From NCBI RefSeq assembly GCF_000423705.1, contig NZ_KE384082.1:494843-558842 (forward strand): a stretch of 64,000 nucleotides of DNA, in the 5' to 3' direction. Source of the DNA: Stappia stellulata DSM 5886 (GTDB lineage: Bacteria; Pseudomonadota; Alphaproteobacteria; Rhizobiales; Stappiaceae). Under the pieces are notes generated by a model that saw nothing but the letters and a program-made list of their open reading frames with translations, had not been told where the DNA came from and did not search any database. Shown piece after piece: positions 1-9,364 of this stretch. Every line of letters begins with the position of its first letter. Position 1 is the stretch's first letter. The translations under genes were made by a program, and so were the position numbers.

Positions 1-774
1 AAAAACCTCATAGGCGGCGCGCGTGCCCTCGCCCTCCCGCGTGGGCGAACTGAACAGCTTGATCGTCTGGATGTTGCCGTAGGTATCGACGAAACGTCCG
101 GTGACACCGGAGCCGGCATGGGCGGTTGCGCGGGCGCGGGCCCGGATCTTCGGCACGAAATGGCGGGCGACGAGCGCGAAGACGACCAGCCAGACGAAGA
201 CCACCGCACCGAACAGCGGATCGAGCCTTGTCAGGATCGTCAAGGTTGTGAGCGCGAAGACAACGATGAACCAGATCACCTGCAAAAGGCTGACCATGAA
301 GTCGCCGGCCGCCTGTCCCGATTGCCAGACCTTTTGCGAAATGCGCCCGGCAAACTCGTCCTGAAAATAGGCGAGCGACTTGCCGATCACCTGCGCGTGC
401 CCCTGAAAACGCACCAGGTTGAAGAAACCCGGCACGATCACCTGCTCCTCCACCAGCGCGGTCAAGGCGGCGATGGCTGGGCGAAGCAGCAGCACGGTGA
501 GCGCCATCAGCGTCAGCATCGGCGCATGATCGGCGAGAAAATCCGCCCGCGAGCCGCTTTCCATCATGTCGACGAGGTCGCCGACGAACACATAAAGCGC
601 GGCCTCGATCAGCGCCGTCAGCCCGCCGAGCACCAGCATTGCCAGGAACGCGAGCTTCGCCTGCGAAACGAAGAACCAGAGGTAGGAAAGCGCCCCGCGC
701 GGCACCGGGCCGCCGGGCAACGGCACCAGCGGATCGATCCGTCTCTCGAACCAGGAGAAAACGCGCTCAAACAC
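1..774 (-). CDS. ABC exporter, N-terminal membrane domain (partial, runs off left edge)
   Basis: The 258 visible residues are the transmembrane part of a half-size ABC exporter of the MsbA/multidrug type. Hydrophobic helices lie near residues 37-60, 80-105, 162-188 and 192-212, with the exporter-type intracellular loop between the second and third (FQGHAQVIGKSLAYFQDEFAG). The last residues, VDTYGNIQTIKLF, match the coupling region that precedes the ATPase domain, which must lie outside the window. I chose GTG 774 because AGGGAGAG stands just upstream; an in-frame TTG sits one codon earlier. The protein would act in the inner membrane; substrate cannot be told. Confidence 0.85.
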   Translation of the reverse strand, partial: MFERVFSWFERRIDPLVPLPGGPVPRGALSYLWFFVSQAKLAFLAMLVLGGLTALIEAALYVFVGDLVDMMESGSRADFLADHAPMLTLMALTVLLLRPAIAALTALVEEQVIVPGFFNLVRFQGHAQVIGKSLAYFQDEFAGRISQKVWQSGQAAGDFMVSLLQVIWFIVVFALTTLTILTRLDPLFGAVVFVWLVVFALVARHFVPKIRARARATAHAGSGVTGRFVDTYGNIQTIKLFSSPTREGEGTRAAYEVF

Positions 775-944
775 CAAACTCTCCCTCGCCTCGGCCCGGC
801 TTCGCGACACGCCCCGCGCATCCGACAGACCGAATCGAAATGACAGCGCGCCCTCGTCAGTCTATCACCACGGCGCTCGCCCAACCCATGCGCCTGCCGG
901 CTGGTTTGCCCCACGCCGGCCGCGCCCGGAAACAATGGCCTTCC

Positions 945-1418
945 ATGCCGGACCTTGCGCTTTACCAACCCGACATTCCCCAGAACACCGGCACGATCCT
1001 GCGGCTGGCCGCCTGCATGGGCAGCAAGGTTCATCTGATTGAGCCTGCGGGATTCCCGCTCTCCGACCACGCACTGAAACGCGCCGGTATGGATTATCTG
1101 GAGCGCGCACCGCTGGTTCGCCACCTGAATTTCGCGGCCTTCGAAGCCTGGCGGGCGGAAACCGGTCGCCGCCTCGTGCTGATGAGCACCGCGGCAACGA
1201 CGCCCTATACCGGGTTTGCCTTTGCCGATACGGACATCCTGATGCTCGGGCGCGAAAGCGCCGGCGTCCCGCAGGAGGTGCATGCGGGCGCCGATGCCAG
1301 GCTGACCATTCCGATGCACCCGGGCCTGCGCTCGCTCAACGTCGCGGTCTCCGCCGCGATGGTGCTCGGCGAGGCACTGCGCCAGACCGGCGGGTTCGCG
1401 ATGCCGCCGGAACAATAA
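945..1418 (+). CDS. trmL: tRNA (cytidine(34)-2'-O)-methyltransferase TrmL
   Basis: This 157-residue protein is a compact SPOUT-class RNA methyltransferase. TrmL methylates the ribose of the wobble base C34/U34 of some leucine tRNAs using S-adenosylmethionine. The start MPDLALYQPDIPQNTGT is the family signature. Later come the SAM-binding knot motifs GRESAGVP (about residues 104-111) and IPMHPGLRSLNVAVSAA. Length is typical of the family. ATG 945 gives the usual N-terminus; an upstream in-frame ATG at 888 would add a 19-residue tail with no family resemblance. It faces away from the exporter gene. Confidence 0.93.
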   Translation: MPDLALYQPDIPQNTGTILRLAACMGSKVHLIEPAGFPLSDHALKRAGMDYLERAPLVRHLNFAAFEAWRAETGRRLVLMSTAATTPYTGFAFADTDILMLGRESAGVPQEVHAGADARLTIPMHPGLRSLNVAVSAAMVLGEALRQTGGFAMPPEQ

Positions 1419-1491
1419 CCGACACGGGCTTGCGCACCCCATTGCGCAAGCTACTGTTGCGCCGGGGATCGCAGGGAAACGGGAGCGGCGA

Positions 1492-2553
1492 ATGAAGCGA
1501 AACGGCGACGCATGGTTCAGTCGGCACCGGGCGGGTGCACAACGGCTGGCCGGAACGCTGGCGGCCGGCGCGGTGCTGGCGATCGCGCTTCCCGCACTCG
1601 CCGCCGAAGACGATGCAACCCTCGACGTGCGCCTGTTCAAGACCTCCGACATCGCGCCCCCGAGCGCCTGTTCGCTGCGTCTGTGGCAAGCCAATCGCGA
1701 TCCCGACACGGACCGCTACGCGCATGTCTTCCTTGAGGATTTCGGATTCGATTTCGCGCGCTCCGCCGCCCGCATCCGCATCGGCGACGCGGTGCCTCGA
1801 CTGACGCGTATCGCCGTCGGCGGCGCGGCCACCGGCTACGACCTCTATCCCGTCCAGCTCTACCGGAGCGACGACGGCGACACGCGCGTCATTCTCGACC
1901 TGACCTTTGCGCCGGAAGAGGGCGAGGCCATCGAGGTGGAAACCGGCAAGCTCACCGTGATCCGCCAGGGCTTTCTTCCCTTCCGCATGAGCGTGGCGGG
2001 CGGCGCCGGCTGCATGACCCCGCCGGCGAACGGTCCCACCTCCCTTGCCGACGAGGGCGAGACGGATTTCAGCAATCTCTTCGAGACATACGACGTGCGC
2101 ACCGCCGATGTGCCCGACGAGATGATCGCGGCGCTGAACAGCACATACGACTGCGACTGGCGCGCCTCCCTTGAGCGTATCGGCGTCACCGGCTACCAGA
2201 CGAGCGAAGAAGGCGCGATCTGGGAGATGGGCTGCAGCGCGGGAATGCACAACGCCGCCTATGTCTATGCCCATGTCAATCTCTACGCACCGGGCGAATT
2301 CACCTTCCTCACGTTTCAGAACGTGAAGGGCCATCCACGCATGTCGGCCAATGTTCTGTTCAACCCGGTCTGGGATCTCCCGACCCGAACGGTCTCGAGT
2401 TTCACGGTTGACCGGGGCCTCGGCGATTGCGGAACCTATGAGCGGCACCGCGTCGTCGACGCGGCCTTTGAGATGATCGAATATCGCGCGAAGCCGGACT
2501 GCGACGGAACAGCGGTCGACCCGGAACGCTACCCCCTGATCTACCGGCGCTGA
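1492..2553 (+). CDS. secreted protein of unknown function
   Basis: A 353-residue protein that I do not recognise. It begins with a basic stretch and a hydrophobic core ending in ALPALA-A (about residues 22-38), a convincing Sec signal peptide, so it is probably periplasmic. The mature part is acidic and beta-rich by appearance, with several cysteines (for example in [38 protein letters not shown] and LGDCGTYER) that could form disulfides. No membrane helix follows the signal. ATG 1492 has GGGAGCGG eight bases upstream. It stands alone between trmL and hemF and may be cotranscribed with hemF (44-base gap). Confidence 0.75.
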   Translation: MKRNGDAWFSRHRAGAQRLAGTLAAGAVLAIALPALAAEDDATLDVRLFKTSDIAPPSACSLRLWQANRDPDTDRYAHVFLEDFGFDFARSAARIRIGDAVPRLTRIAVGGAATGYDLYPVQLYRSDDGDTRVILDLTFAPEEGEAIEVETGKLTVIRQGFLPFRMSVAGGAGCMTPPANGPTSLADEGETDFSNLFETYDVRTADVPDEMIAALNSTYDCDWRASLERIGVTGYQTSEEGAIWEMGCSAGMHNAAYVYAHVNLYAPGEFTFLTFQNVKGHPRMSANVLFNPVWDLPTRTVSSFTVDRGLGDCGTYERHRVVDAAFEMIEYRAKPDCDGTAVDPERYPLIYRR

Positions 2554-2597
2554 CACCGCCGGCGGACCCAAGAACGACAGCGAGGACACACGGCACC

Positions 2598-3542
2598 ATG
2601 ACTGGCGCAAAGGCAGCGACGCAGGATGTGAAGGGCGGACCGGTTCCGTCGGATATCGAAGCCAAGAAGGAGGAGGCGGCGCTCTGGTTTCGCAGCCTGC
2701 GCGACCGCATTTGCGCCGCCTTCGAGGCGATCGAGGATGACGCCGGCGAACATGCGGCGCTGCCGGGCGCGCTCGCCGACACCGCTCCCGGCCGTTTCGA
2801 ACGTTCTCCCTGGGAGCGCACCGATTCCTCGGGCGCCAAGGGCGGCGGCGGCGTCATGTCGATCATGAAGGGCCGGGTCTTCGAGAAGGTCGGCGTTCAC
2901 ATTTCCACGGTCCATGGCGAGTTCTCGCCGGAGTTTCGCGGCCAAATCCCGGGCGCGGCCGAAGATCCGCGCTTCTGGGCATCCGGTATTTCGCTGATCG
3001 CGCATCTCAACAATCCGCATGTGCCGGCCGTGCACATGAACACGCGCATGGTTGTCACCACGCGCCAGTGGTTCGGTGGCGGCGCCGACCTCACCCCCGT
3101 TCTCGATGCGCGCCGCACCCAGGAAGATCCCGACACCGTGGCCTTCCACGCCGCGATGGAACAAGCCTGCAACGCCCATGAGGTTGCCGACTACGACCGC
3201 TACAAGACGTGGTGCGACGAGTATTTCCACCTCAAGCACCGCAACGAGGCGCGCGGCATCGGCGGCATCTTCTACGACTACCTGCATTCCGGCGACTGGG
3301 ACGCGGACCTCGCCTTCACCAAGGACGTGGGACTGGCGTTTCTCGACGTCTACCCGAAGCTGGTGCGCGCCAACTACCACAAGCCCTGGAGCGAAGCGGA
3401 GCGCGAGGAACAGCTCGTGCGGCGCGGCCGCTACGTGGAATACAACCTGCTCTACGACCGCGGCACGATCTTCGGGTTGAAGACCGGCGGCAACGTCGCC
3501 TCGATCCTTTCCTCCATGCCCCCGGTCGTGAAATGGCCGTGA
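2598..3542 (+). CDS. hemF: oxygen-dependent coproporphyrinogen III oxidase HemF
   Basis: HemF carries out the two oxidative decarboxylations that turn coproporphyrinogen III into protoporphyrinogen IX, using O2, in haem synthesis in the cytosol. The 314-residue length and core blocks are standard: [41 protein letters not shown] (metal/substrate aspartate region), [11 protein letters not shown], and the C-terminal [20 protein letters not shown] 2598 follows a weak GAGGACAC ribosome site. The 11-base gap to the next gene suggests cotranscription with the ATPase, though no functional link is evident. Confidence 0.96.
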   Translation: MTGAKAATQDVKGGPVPSDIEAKKEEAALWFRSLRDRICAAFEAIEDDAGEHAALPGALADTAPGRFERSPWERTDSSGAKGGGGVMSIMKGRVFEKVGVHISTVHGEFSPEFRGQIPGAAEDPRFWASGISLIAHLNNPHVPAVHMNTRMVVTTRQWFGGGADLTPVLDARRTQEDPDTVAFHAAMEQACNAHEVADYDRYKTWCDEYFHLKHRNEARGIGGIFYDYLHSGDWDADLAFTKDVGLAFLDVYPKLVRANYHKPWSEAEREEQLVRRGRYVEYNLLYDRGTIFGLKTGGNVASILSSMPPVVKWP

Positions 3543-3552
3543 TCCGGACGCC

Positions 3553-4671
3553 ATGAGCCTGCCGCCGCTGACAGCCGTCGGGATCGACAACTACCGCTCG
3601 ATCCGGCGGATGCATCTGCCCGTCGGTGCGCTGAACGTCTTCGTCGGGCGCAACGGCACCGGCAAGACCAATCTCTACCGTGCGCTGTCCCTCCTGCGGG
3701 AAGCCGCCTTCGGCCGCATCACGCGGGCGATCGCGGAAGAGGGCGGCGTGGAGAGCGTGCTGTGGGCGGGCGTGCGGCGCAAAGGCGCGCCGGTGCGGCT
3801 GGAACTCTCCGCCAGACTGGGCGACATGACCTATGCCATCGCCGTCGGTCTGCCGAAACTCGGCTCCGACGCGGCACTGCCGCTGGAACCGCTGGTCAAG
3901 TCGGAGCGGCTGACCATCGCGGCGGGCCGCCGCGATGTCGTGCTGATGGAACGCGCCGGCCCGACCGCGACCCTGCGTGCGGCGGACGGCAGCCGCGCGA
4001 CCTATGCCAACGAATTGCTCGGGTCCGAGACCGCGCTTTTCGCCTTTCGCGACGGGGCACGCTTTCCCGAACTCGACATTGTCCGCAGGGCGCTTTCCGA
4101 CTGGCGCTTTCACCACGGATTTCGCACGGATCCGGAGGCTGCGCTGCGCCGGCCCGCGCTGGCGCTCACCACCCCGACGCTTGCAGCCGACGGATCCGAC
4201 CTCGCGGCCGTCTTCGCGACGCTGAGCGAGGTGCGCGTCGACACCCACCTGCTTGACGAGGCCGTGGCCGATGCCTTTCCCGGCGCGCGGCTCGAAATCG
4301 GCGTCGACGGGGCGAGCGCCCGTTTCGCGATGCGCTTTCCCGACCTGCCGCGCGCCTTCGCGGCGCATGAACTCTCCGACGGAACGCTGAACTATCTGGC
4401 GCTGATGGGCGCGCTTCTCGCCTACCGGTTGCCGGCGTTCGTCGCCCTCAACGAACCGGAAGCAAGCCTCCATCCGGATCTGCTGGAACCGCTTGCCCGC
4501 GCCGTCGCACGCGCCTGCGAGCGCACCCAAGTGTGGATCGTGACCCATTCGCAGACCTTCGCCGACGCGCTCGCCCGCGAGGCTGGCGCCGTGCCGCGCA
4601 GGATCCTCAAGGACGCCGGCGAGACCCGTGTCGAAGGCCTCGCCGCGACGGGCGTTTTCGCGGAGGATTAG
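3553..4671 (+). CDS. AAA family ATPase, RecF/OLD-like single-domain type
   Basis: This 372-residue protein has an ABC-type head ATPase built as in SMC/RecF-like predicted ATPases. It starts with IDNYRSIRRMHLPVG and the Walker A GRNGTGKTN (about residues 32-40). An ABC-like signature ELSDGTLNYLAL lies near residue 276, followed by Walker B FVALNEPEASLHPDL and a switch histidine in VTHSQTFAD. No nuclease (TOPRIM) domain is attached, unlike OLD proteins. Such ATPases occur alone or in defence and repair loci. Here the neighbours are housekeeping genes, so I infer no specific role. Confidence 0.85.
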   Translation: MSLPPLTAVGIDNYRSIRRMHLPVGALNVFVGRNGTGKTNLYRALSLLREAAFGRITRAIAEEGGVESVLWAGVRRKGAPVRLELSARLGDMTYAIAVGLPKLGSDAALPLEPLVKSERLTIAAGRRDVVLMERAGPTATLRAADGSRATYANELLGSETALFAFRDGARFPELDIVRRALSDWRFHHGFRTDPEAALRRPALALTTPTLAADGSDLAAVFATLSEVRVDTHLLDEAVADAFPGARLEIGVDGASARFAMRFPDLPRAFAAHELSDGTLNYLALMGALLAYRLPAFVALNEPEASLHPDLLEPLARAVARACERTQVWIVTHSQTFADALAREAGAVPRRILKDAGETRVEGLAATGVFAED

Positions 4672-4694
4672 TCCGCAAGGAACCTGCCAGCGAC

Positions 4695-5222
4695 CTATCG
4701 CACCGTCAGGACACTGCAGGTGGCATGCTGGGAGACCTTGCTGGACACACTCCCGAGGAGCAGCCCCTTGAGGCCGCCAAGACCGCGGCTGCCCATCACG
4801 ATGAGGTCGGCGCCGATGTCCCGGGCTGTGTCGAGAATGCTTTCGGCACAATCGCCCGCCACCACGCGGACATCGACGCTCGAAACCCCCATCTCGCGCG
4901 ACCGGTTTGCGGCGTCTTCCGCGATCCGGTCGCCGAGCGCCGAGACGATCCGGGCCGTTTCGTCCGCGTTCCGCGAAGCGCCCAGAAGGTCCTGCATCGA
5001 CCCCGGGACATTGCCGAGGTTCGGCATCGCCGTCGCCGAGACATGGTCCACAAGATGTTCGACCTCGGCCAGCCGGCTTGCTTCCTCGGCGCGGCTTCCG
5101 TGCATGAGCACATGCACCACTGTCATCGGGGCTTTGAAGCTCGCGGCGATCCGGGCCGCCATTTCAACGGCCTTGCCGGACATGTCGGATCCATCGGTTG
5201 CAACGAGAACCTGTTCGGTCAT
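4695..5222 (-). CDS. universal stress protein (UspA family)
   Basis: A 175-residue single-domain Usp. It opens with EQVLVATDGSDMSGKAVEMA and ends with the ATP-binding type motif GSRGLGGLKGLLLGSVS followed by SKVSQHATCSVLTVR, the classical G-2x-G-9x-G(S/T) arrangement. Members bind ATP, dimerise in the cytosol and are induced by starvation or stress. GGAGG stands about nine bases before ATG 5222. It lies downstream of the nucleotidyltransferase gene on the same strand with a 66-base gap. Confidence 0.92.
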   Translation of the reverse strand: MTEQVLVATDGSDMSGKAVEMAARIAASFKAPMTVVHVLMHGSRAEEASRLAEVEHLVDHVSATAMPNLGNVPGSMQDLLGASRNADETARIVSALGDRIAEDAANRSREMGVSSVDVRVVAGDCAESILDTARDIGADLIVMGSRGLGGLKGLLLGSVSSKVSQHATCSVLTVR

Positions 5223-5288
5223 CTTCGTTTCCTCCGTTTCTCCAGCTGCGTCTGTGGCACCCTCCGTGAAAAATCCGCGCCCGGCCGG

Positions 5289-6530
5289 TCAGTCCGCTTT
5301 CGCTGCGGCAAGAAGCGCCTCGCGATCGAGCGCAAACCCGCTGTCGATCCAGGCAGCCTGCGCCTTCTGAAGCCCCTCTCCGACCTTTGGCCCGGCTGGC
5401 ACGCCGGCGGAGACAAGATCCTTGCCGGTCAGGGGGAACACCGGAATTTCGGCGTCCCGGAGGCGCGTGAGCGCATCGGCGAACAAGTCGTCCTGCGGCC
5501 CCGTCCCCGCATTTGCCCAGGCATGCAGCATCCCGTCGATGGCGGCTTCCCGGCCGGCGAGAAACAGCAGGCGCCGGATCTCGGTGTCGGGCACGGGTGC
5601 TGGACGCGCCGCGCCCCACCCGCACGGAATGTCGGAGGCGGCGCGCGCGGCCTTCATGCGCTTGCGCTCCGCATTGGACAGCCGCAGGTGGTCGGCCATG
5701 TCGTCGAGGTCGTCCTCGCCGCCGTCGCTGAGGACCGCCAGCGCAAGCGCGGGCGCGCGGGTCTCCGGCGCCAGCGCGTCGAGTGCCCTCAGGTTCTGAA
5801 ACGGTTTCAGCCCGCCATGGGTTGCAAGCACCCGCGAAACAATGCCCGCCTCACGCATCGCCAGCACCGTTTCGGCGGCACGCGGCGCGGCCACGAGCTT
5901 GCGCATCTCCATGCCGATGCGCTCCGCCGAAAGCCCGGCCAGGCCGTCGCGAAGGTCGATGACGGCCGCAAAGCCGGCGGCGTCGAGATCGCCCGCGCCA
6001 TACTGGGCGTGAAACCGGAAAAACCGCAGGATACGCAGATAGTCCTCCGCGATCCTGAGCCGCGGATCCCCGATGAAGCGCACATGCCGCGCCTCCAGGT
6101 CCGGGAGCCCGCCGACCGGGTCGAACACCTGGCCGCTTCGGTCGGCATAAAGCGCATTCATGGTGAAGTCGCGCCGTTCCGCATCGTGCTGCCAGTTGCG
6201 GCCGAAGCGCACGGTCGCCGAGCGCCCGTGCGTTTCCACGTCCTCGCGCAGGGTGGTGACCTCATAGGGCGTGCCGGCGCTGACCAGCGTGACGGTCCCG
6301 TGATCGAAGCCGGTCGGCACGGCCTTGAGCCCCTTTGCGGCCGCCTTCTCCATCACCAAGGCCGGCTCGGCCGTCGTTGAGATGTCGATATCGGTCGCCG
6401 GCAGGCCGAGCAGCGTGTTGCGCACCGCGCCGCCAACGACGCGGGCCGTGTCGCCATCCGTCTCCAGGGCATCGAACACCGCCTGCAGCGCAGGCGCCCG
6501 CAGCCAGTCGGCCGTGATCCGCGCGTTCAT
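5289..6530 (-). CDS. CCA tRNA nucleotidyltransferase / poly(A) polymerase family
   Basis: A 413-residue class II nucleotidyltransferase. The head domain has GGAVRNTLLGLPATDIDIST (residues 33-52) with the two metal-binding aspartates in DIDIS, then EVTTLREDVE, the RRDFTMNALY motif, and the RNA-binding neck with DPRLRIAEDYLRILRFFRFH. It probably adds or repairs the 3' CCA of tRNA; bacterial sequences of this family also include poly(A) polymerases, which cannot be excluded. ATG 6530 is used because residues upstream are non-conserved. Thirteen bases separate it from the DUF6111 gene, so it is the fourth gene of the DUF1285-Nudix-DUF6111 operon. Confidence 0.9.
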   Translation of the reverse strand: MNARITADWLRAPALQAVFDALETDGDTARVVGGAVRNTLLGLPATDIDISTTAEPALVMEKAAAKGLKAVPTGFDHGTVTLVSAGTPYEVTTLREDVETHGRSATVRFGRNWQHDAERRDFTMNALYADRSGQVFDPVGGLPDLEARHVRFIGDPRLRIAEDYLRILRFFRFHAQYGAGDLDAAGFAAVIDLRDGLAGLSAERIGMEMRKLVAAPRAAETVLAMREAGIVSRVLATHGGLKPFQNLRALDALAPETRAPALALAVLSDGGEDDLDDMADHLRLSNAERKRMKAARAASDIPCGWGAARPAPVPDTEIRRLLFLAGREAAIDGMLHAWANAGTGPQDDLFADALTRLRDAEIPVFPLTGKDLVSAGVPAGPKVGEGLQKAQAAWIDSGFALDREALLAAAKAD

Positions 6531-6543
6531 CGCGATCCGTGCC

Positions 6544-6804
6544 CTACTCGTAGCGACCGGGAATGAGCACCCCGTCGCGCAGTTCGGCCGGCTTGTAGAC
6601 CTTGCCCTCCGGCAGCCCTTCGAAGGTCGCCAGCCAGACCATGCCGGCAATCGCGAGGCCGAAGCCGCCCATCACCAGCCAGACCATCGGACCCTGACGC
6701 CAGTTTTCGGATGTCTGCGCCTTCTTGTTGACGAACAGCCAGACCGCGTACCCGATGAAGGGAAGCGCGAACAGGAAAAGTTGAGTGAGAACAACACGCA
6801 GCAT
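6544..6804 (-). CDS. DUF6111 family small membrane protein
   Basis: An 86-residue protein with two membrane segments (VVLTQLFLFALPFIGYAVWLF, about 4-24, and MVWLVMGGFGLAIAGMVWLA, about 40-59) and a short polar tail. It resembles the DUF6111 family found between Nudix and CCA transferase genes in Hyphomicrobiales. The ATG at 6804 overlaps the stop of the Nudix gene by one base (TGATG), indicating translational coupling; a TTG three codons earlier is less likely. Function unknown; inner membrane. Confidence 0.8.
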   Translation of the reverse strand: MLRVVLTQLFLFALPFIGYAVWLFVNKKAQTSENWRQGPMVWLVMGGFGLAIAGMVWLATFEGLPEGKVYKPAELRDGVLIPGRYE

Positions 6805-7454
6805 CAGCGGCAAACCGTTTCGAACAAGAGCCTCAGGATCCCGGCGGTCACGCCCCAGATGTAGCGTTCCCTGTAGGGCATGGCGTAGAAGTGACGCGGC
6901 TTTCCGGCGAGCATCCGGCTTTGCCGCTGGTGGTTGGCCTCGTCCATCAGGAAGGCGAGCGGCACCTCGAAGACCTCGGCCACCTCGCCGGGATCGGGTG
7001 TCAGGCGCGCCGCCGGATCGACCAGAGCCACGACAGGGGCAACCCTATACCCGGATCCGGTCAGATAGGTGGGAAGAATTCCGGCCGGACGCACAAGTCC
7101 GGGCGACAGGCCGATCTCTTCGTCCGCCTCGCGCAATGCCGCCGCCAGCGGGCCGTCGTCATGCGGCTCGATCTTGCCGCCGGGAAGCGAGATCTGTCCG
7201 GCGTGCGAGGGCAGGTGGTCGGTGCGCTGGGTCAGGATGACGCTCGCCCCCGCCTTGCGTTCGATCACCGCGATCAGGACCGCGGCGTCGCGCGGCGGGC
7301 GTTTGGCAAAGGCGAAGGGTTCGAGGTCCGGATTGAGGACATGGTCGCCGACCTCTTCGCGCGCGACGCGGTCGATTCGCGCCCTCGCATGCAGCGTGAA
7401 GGCTTCGGCGGACGCAAGAAAGCCGCGGTCCTGCGCGTCGGCGGCAAGGCTCAC
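6804..7454 (-). CDS. CoA pyrophosphatase-type Nudix hydrolase (NudL-like)
   Basis: A 216-residue Nudix protein. The sequence AVLIAVIERKAGASVILTQRT...SHAGQISLPGGKIE followed by LREADEEIGL is the variant Nudix box of the NudL/NUDT7 branch, which hydrolyses coenzyme A derivatives to 3',5'-ADP and phosphopantetheine. ILPTYLTGSGYRVAPVVALV is also typical. The GTG start at 7454 is chosen because it overlaps the DUF1285 stop as GTGA and has GGAGGAGGGG directly upstream; a longer reading would add an arginine-rich extension made from the other gene. Cytosolic. Confidence 0.88.
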   Translation of the reverse strand: MSLAADAQDRGFLASAEAFTLHARARIDRVAREEVGDHVLNPDLEPFAFAKRPPRDAAVLIAVIERKAGASVILTQRTDHLPSHAGQISLPGGKIEPHDDGPLAAALREADEEIGLSPGLVRPAGILPTYLTGSGYRVAPVVALVDPAARLTPDPGEVAEVFEVPLAFLMDEANHQRQSRMLAGKPRHFYAMPYRERYIWGVTAGILRLLFETVCR

Positions 7455-8077
7455 GTCCCCTCCTCCCCGTCGGGCGCGGCGACCTCCGCGGGAACAGGAA
7501 AGAAAACACCGCCACTCCATACGCCGAGGCGTTCGGGCGTGGCGGGATCTTCCTCAAGCATCTCCGCGAGCTGGTGCAGCAGAGGCCGGGAGAACAGCGC
7601 CTCCAGCCTCCGCCGGACGGTGACATAGGGCTTCAGCCCCCCGGTCTCCGCTTCGGCCGAAAAGCGCAAGGGGTGATCGGCATCGACCCGCACCACATCG
7701 CCGACATTGGTGCGCAGCGTGATCAGCCGGTCGCGGCCCTCGCCTTCGGCAAACAGTTCAACAGCGAGAAACGGCGCATCGTCGACGGTGATTCCGATCC
7801 GCTCGACCGGGGTCACGAGATAGTGACGGCCGTCGTCGTCGCGGCGCAGGACGGACGCGAACAACCGCACCAGACGCGCGCGTCCGATCGGCGAGCCAAG
7901 GTAATGCCAGCGCCCGTCGGCGGAGATCCGCATGTCGATTTCGCCGCAATAGGGCGGATTCCAGCGTTCCACCGGCGGAATTCCCCGCCCGTCACCGGCG
8001 CGTGCAACAAGATCCGCAAGACCCGCGGGAATTGAATCGGACCCGTCGCGGCGAATGTCGTGCGTCGCTTTTTGCAT
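7451..8077 (-). CDS. DUF1285 domain protein
   Basis: A DUF1285 protein of about 208 residues. Typical family blocks are GIPPVERWNPPYCGEIDMRI, DGRWHYLGSPIGRARLVRLF, RHYLVTPVERIGITVDDAPF and LRTNVGDVVRVDADHPLRF. The structure known for the family is two small beta domains; function is unknown. ATG 8077 is a working choice; in-frame ATGs at 8110 and 8125 would add 11 or 16 residues, and none has an ideal ribosome site. First gene of the operon that continues with the Nudix, DUF6111 and CCA genes; divergent from moxR. Confidence 0.85.
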   Translation of the reverse strand: MQKATHDIRRDGSDSIPAGLADLVARAGDGRGIPPVERWNPPYCGEIDMRISADGRWHYLGSPIGRARLVRLFASVLRRDDDGRHYLVTPVERIGITVDDAPFLAVELFAEGEGRDRLITLRTNVGDVVRVDADHPLRFSAEAETGGLKPYVTVRRRLEALFSRPLLHQLAEMLEEDPATPERLGVWSGGVFFPVPAEVAAPDGEEGT

Positions 8078-8353
8078 CAATCCAGTTGTCCCCGCCTTGT
8101 TTTGGCCCATACCCTGTTTTGACATGGATGAAGACGATCGGCCAATCCCACTAGGAGGTGGGGCGGTTGCGCGCCCGCGCAAGAGGGTGCGTCGGGATGC
8201 CCTCCCACCGATTTACGGCGCGGCCGGAAGGCTGTCAAACGGCCCCGGTCGCAACGGTGGGGTCGACGGGATCGACACGCAGGCGATTGCGCGTGCGACA
8301 AGAGACGCGGGACGGCCCATACTGGGCACAGCATCAGGAAGGACGCAGCCGAC

Positions 8354-9358
8354 ATGAGTGCCATCACGCAACCCGACATCGATCCGGAAGAGATCGCTCG
8401 CGACACCGAGGCGGCGATGGAAAAGATCTCGGCCGCCCGCCGGGAAATCGCGCGCATCATCTTCGGCCAGGAAAGCGTCGTCGAGCGCGCGCTCGTGACC
8501 CTTCTGTCGGGCGGCCACGGACTTCTGGTCGGCGTACCGGGCCTGGCCAAGACCAAGCTCGTGGAAACCCTCGGAACGGTTCTCGGGCTCGACGCCCGGC
8601 GCATCCAGTTCACCCCCGACCTGATGCCCTCCGACATTCTCGGCGCCGAGGTGATGGACCAGGCGCCGGACGGCAGCCGCGAGTTCCGCTTCATCAAGGG
8701 GCCGGTGTTCTCCCAGCTCCTGATGGCCGACGAGATCAACCGCGCCAGTCCGCGTACCCAGTCGGCGCTGCTGCAGGCGATGCAGGAGTATCACGTCACC
8801 GTCGCGGGGCAGCGCTACGACCTGCCGCGCCCCTTCCACGTGCTCGCCACCCAGAACCCGCTGGAGCAGGAAGGCACCTATCCGCTCCCCGAGGCCCAGC
8901 TCGACCGCTTCCTGATGCAGATCGACGTGCACTATCCCGACCGCGACGCCGAACGCCGCATCCTGATGGAAACCACCGGTGCGCATGACGCCGATGCCGA
9001 GGCGGTGATGAACGGCGAGGACCTGACGGCCTGCCAGCAGCTCGTGCGCCGCATGCCGGTCGGCGAAAGCGTGGTCGAGGCCATTTTGGAGCTGGTGCGC
9101 TCCGCACGCCCCGGGGAAACCGACGACGACCTTGCCGGCCTGATCGCCTGGGGCCCGGGACCGCGTGCAAGCCAGGCCCTGATGCTCACGGTGCGCGCCC
9201 GCGCGCTCGTCGACGGACGTCTTGCGCCGTCGGTCGACGATGTGCTGGCGCTCGCCGAACCGGTCCTCCAGCACCGCATGGCGCTGACCTTCGCCGCCCG
9301 CGCCGACGGTCACACCATCCGCAGCCTGATCGGGCGCGTCAAAAGCCGGGTCGGGTAA
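8354..9358 (+). CDS. MoxR-family AAA+ ATPase
   Basis: A 334-residue AAA+ ATPase of the MoxR class. It shows Walker A GVPGLAKTK (about residues 60-68), Walker B LLMADEINRASPRTQSALLQ, sensor 1 ATQNPLEQEGTYPLPEAQLD and the lid domain at the C-terminus. MoxR ATPases act as chaperones with von Willebrand A (VWA) partners, for instance in metal insertion or complex assembly. It heads a four-gene run with DUF58, a BatA/DUF4159 protein and another VWA-like membrane protein, spaced by 6 bases, an overlap and 11 bases, so they surely form one operon. Confidence 0.94.
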   Translation: MSAITQPDIDPEEIARDTEAAMEKISAARREIARIIFGQESVVERALVTLLSGGHGLLVGVPGLAKTKLVETLGTVLGLDARRIQFTPDLMPSDILGAEVMDQAPDGSREFRFIKGPVFSQLLMADEINRASPRTQSALLQAMQEYHVTVAGQRYDLPRPFHVLATQNPLEQEGTYPLPEAQLDRFLMQIDVHYPDRDAERRILMETTGAHDADAEAVMNGEDLTACQQLVRRMPVGESVVEAILELVRSARPGETDDDLAGLIAWGPGPRASQALMLTVRARALVDGRLAPSVDDVLALAEPVLQHRMALTFAARADGHTIRSLIGRVKSRVG

Positions 9359-9364
9359 TCGCCG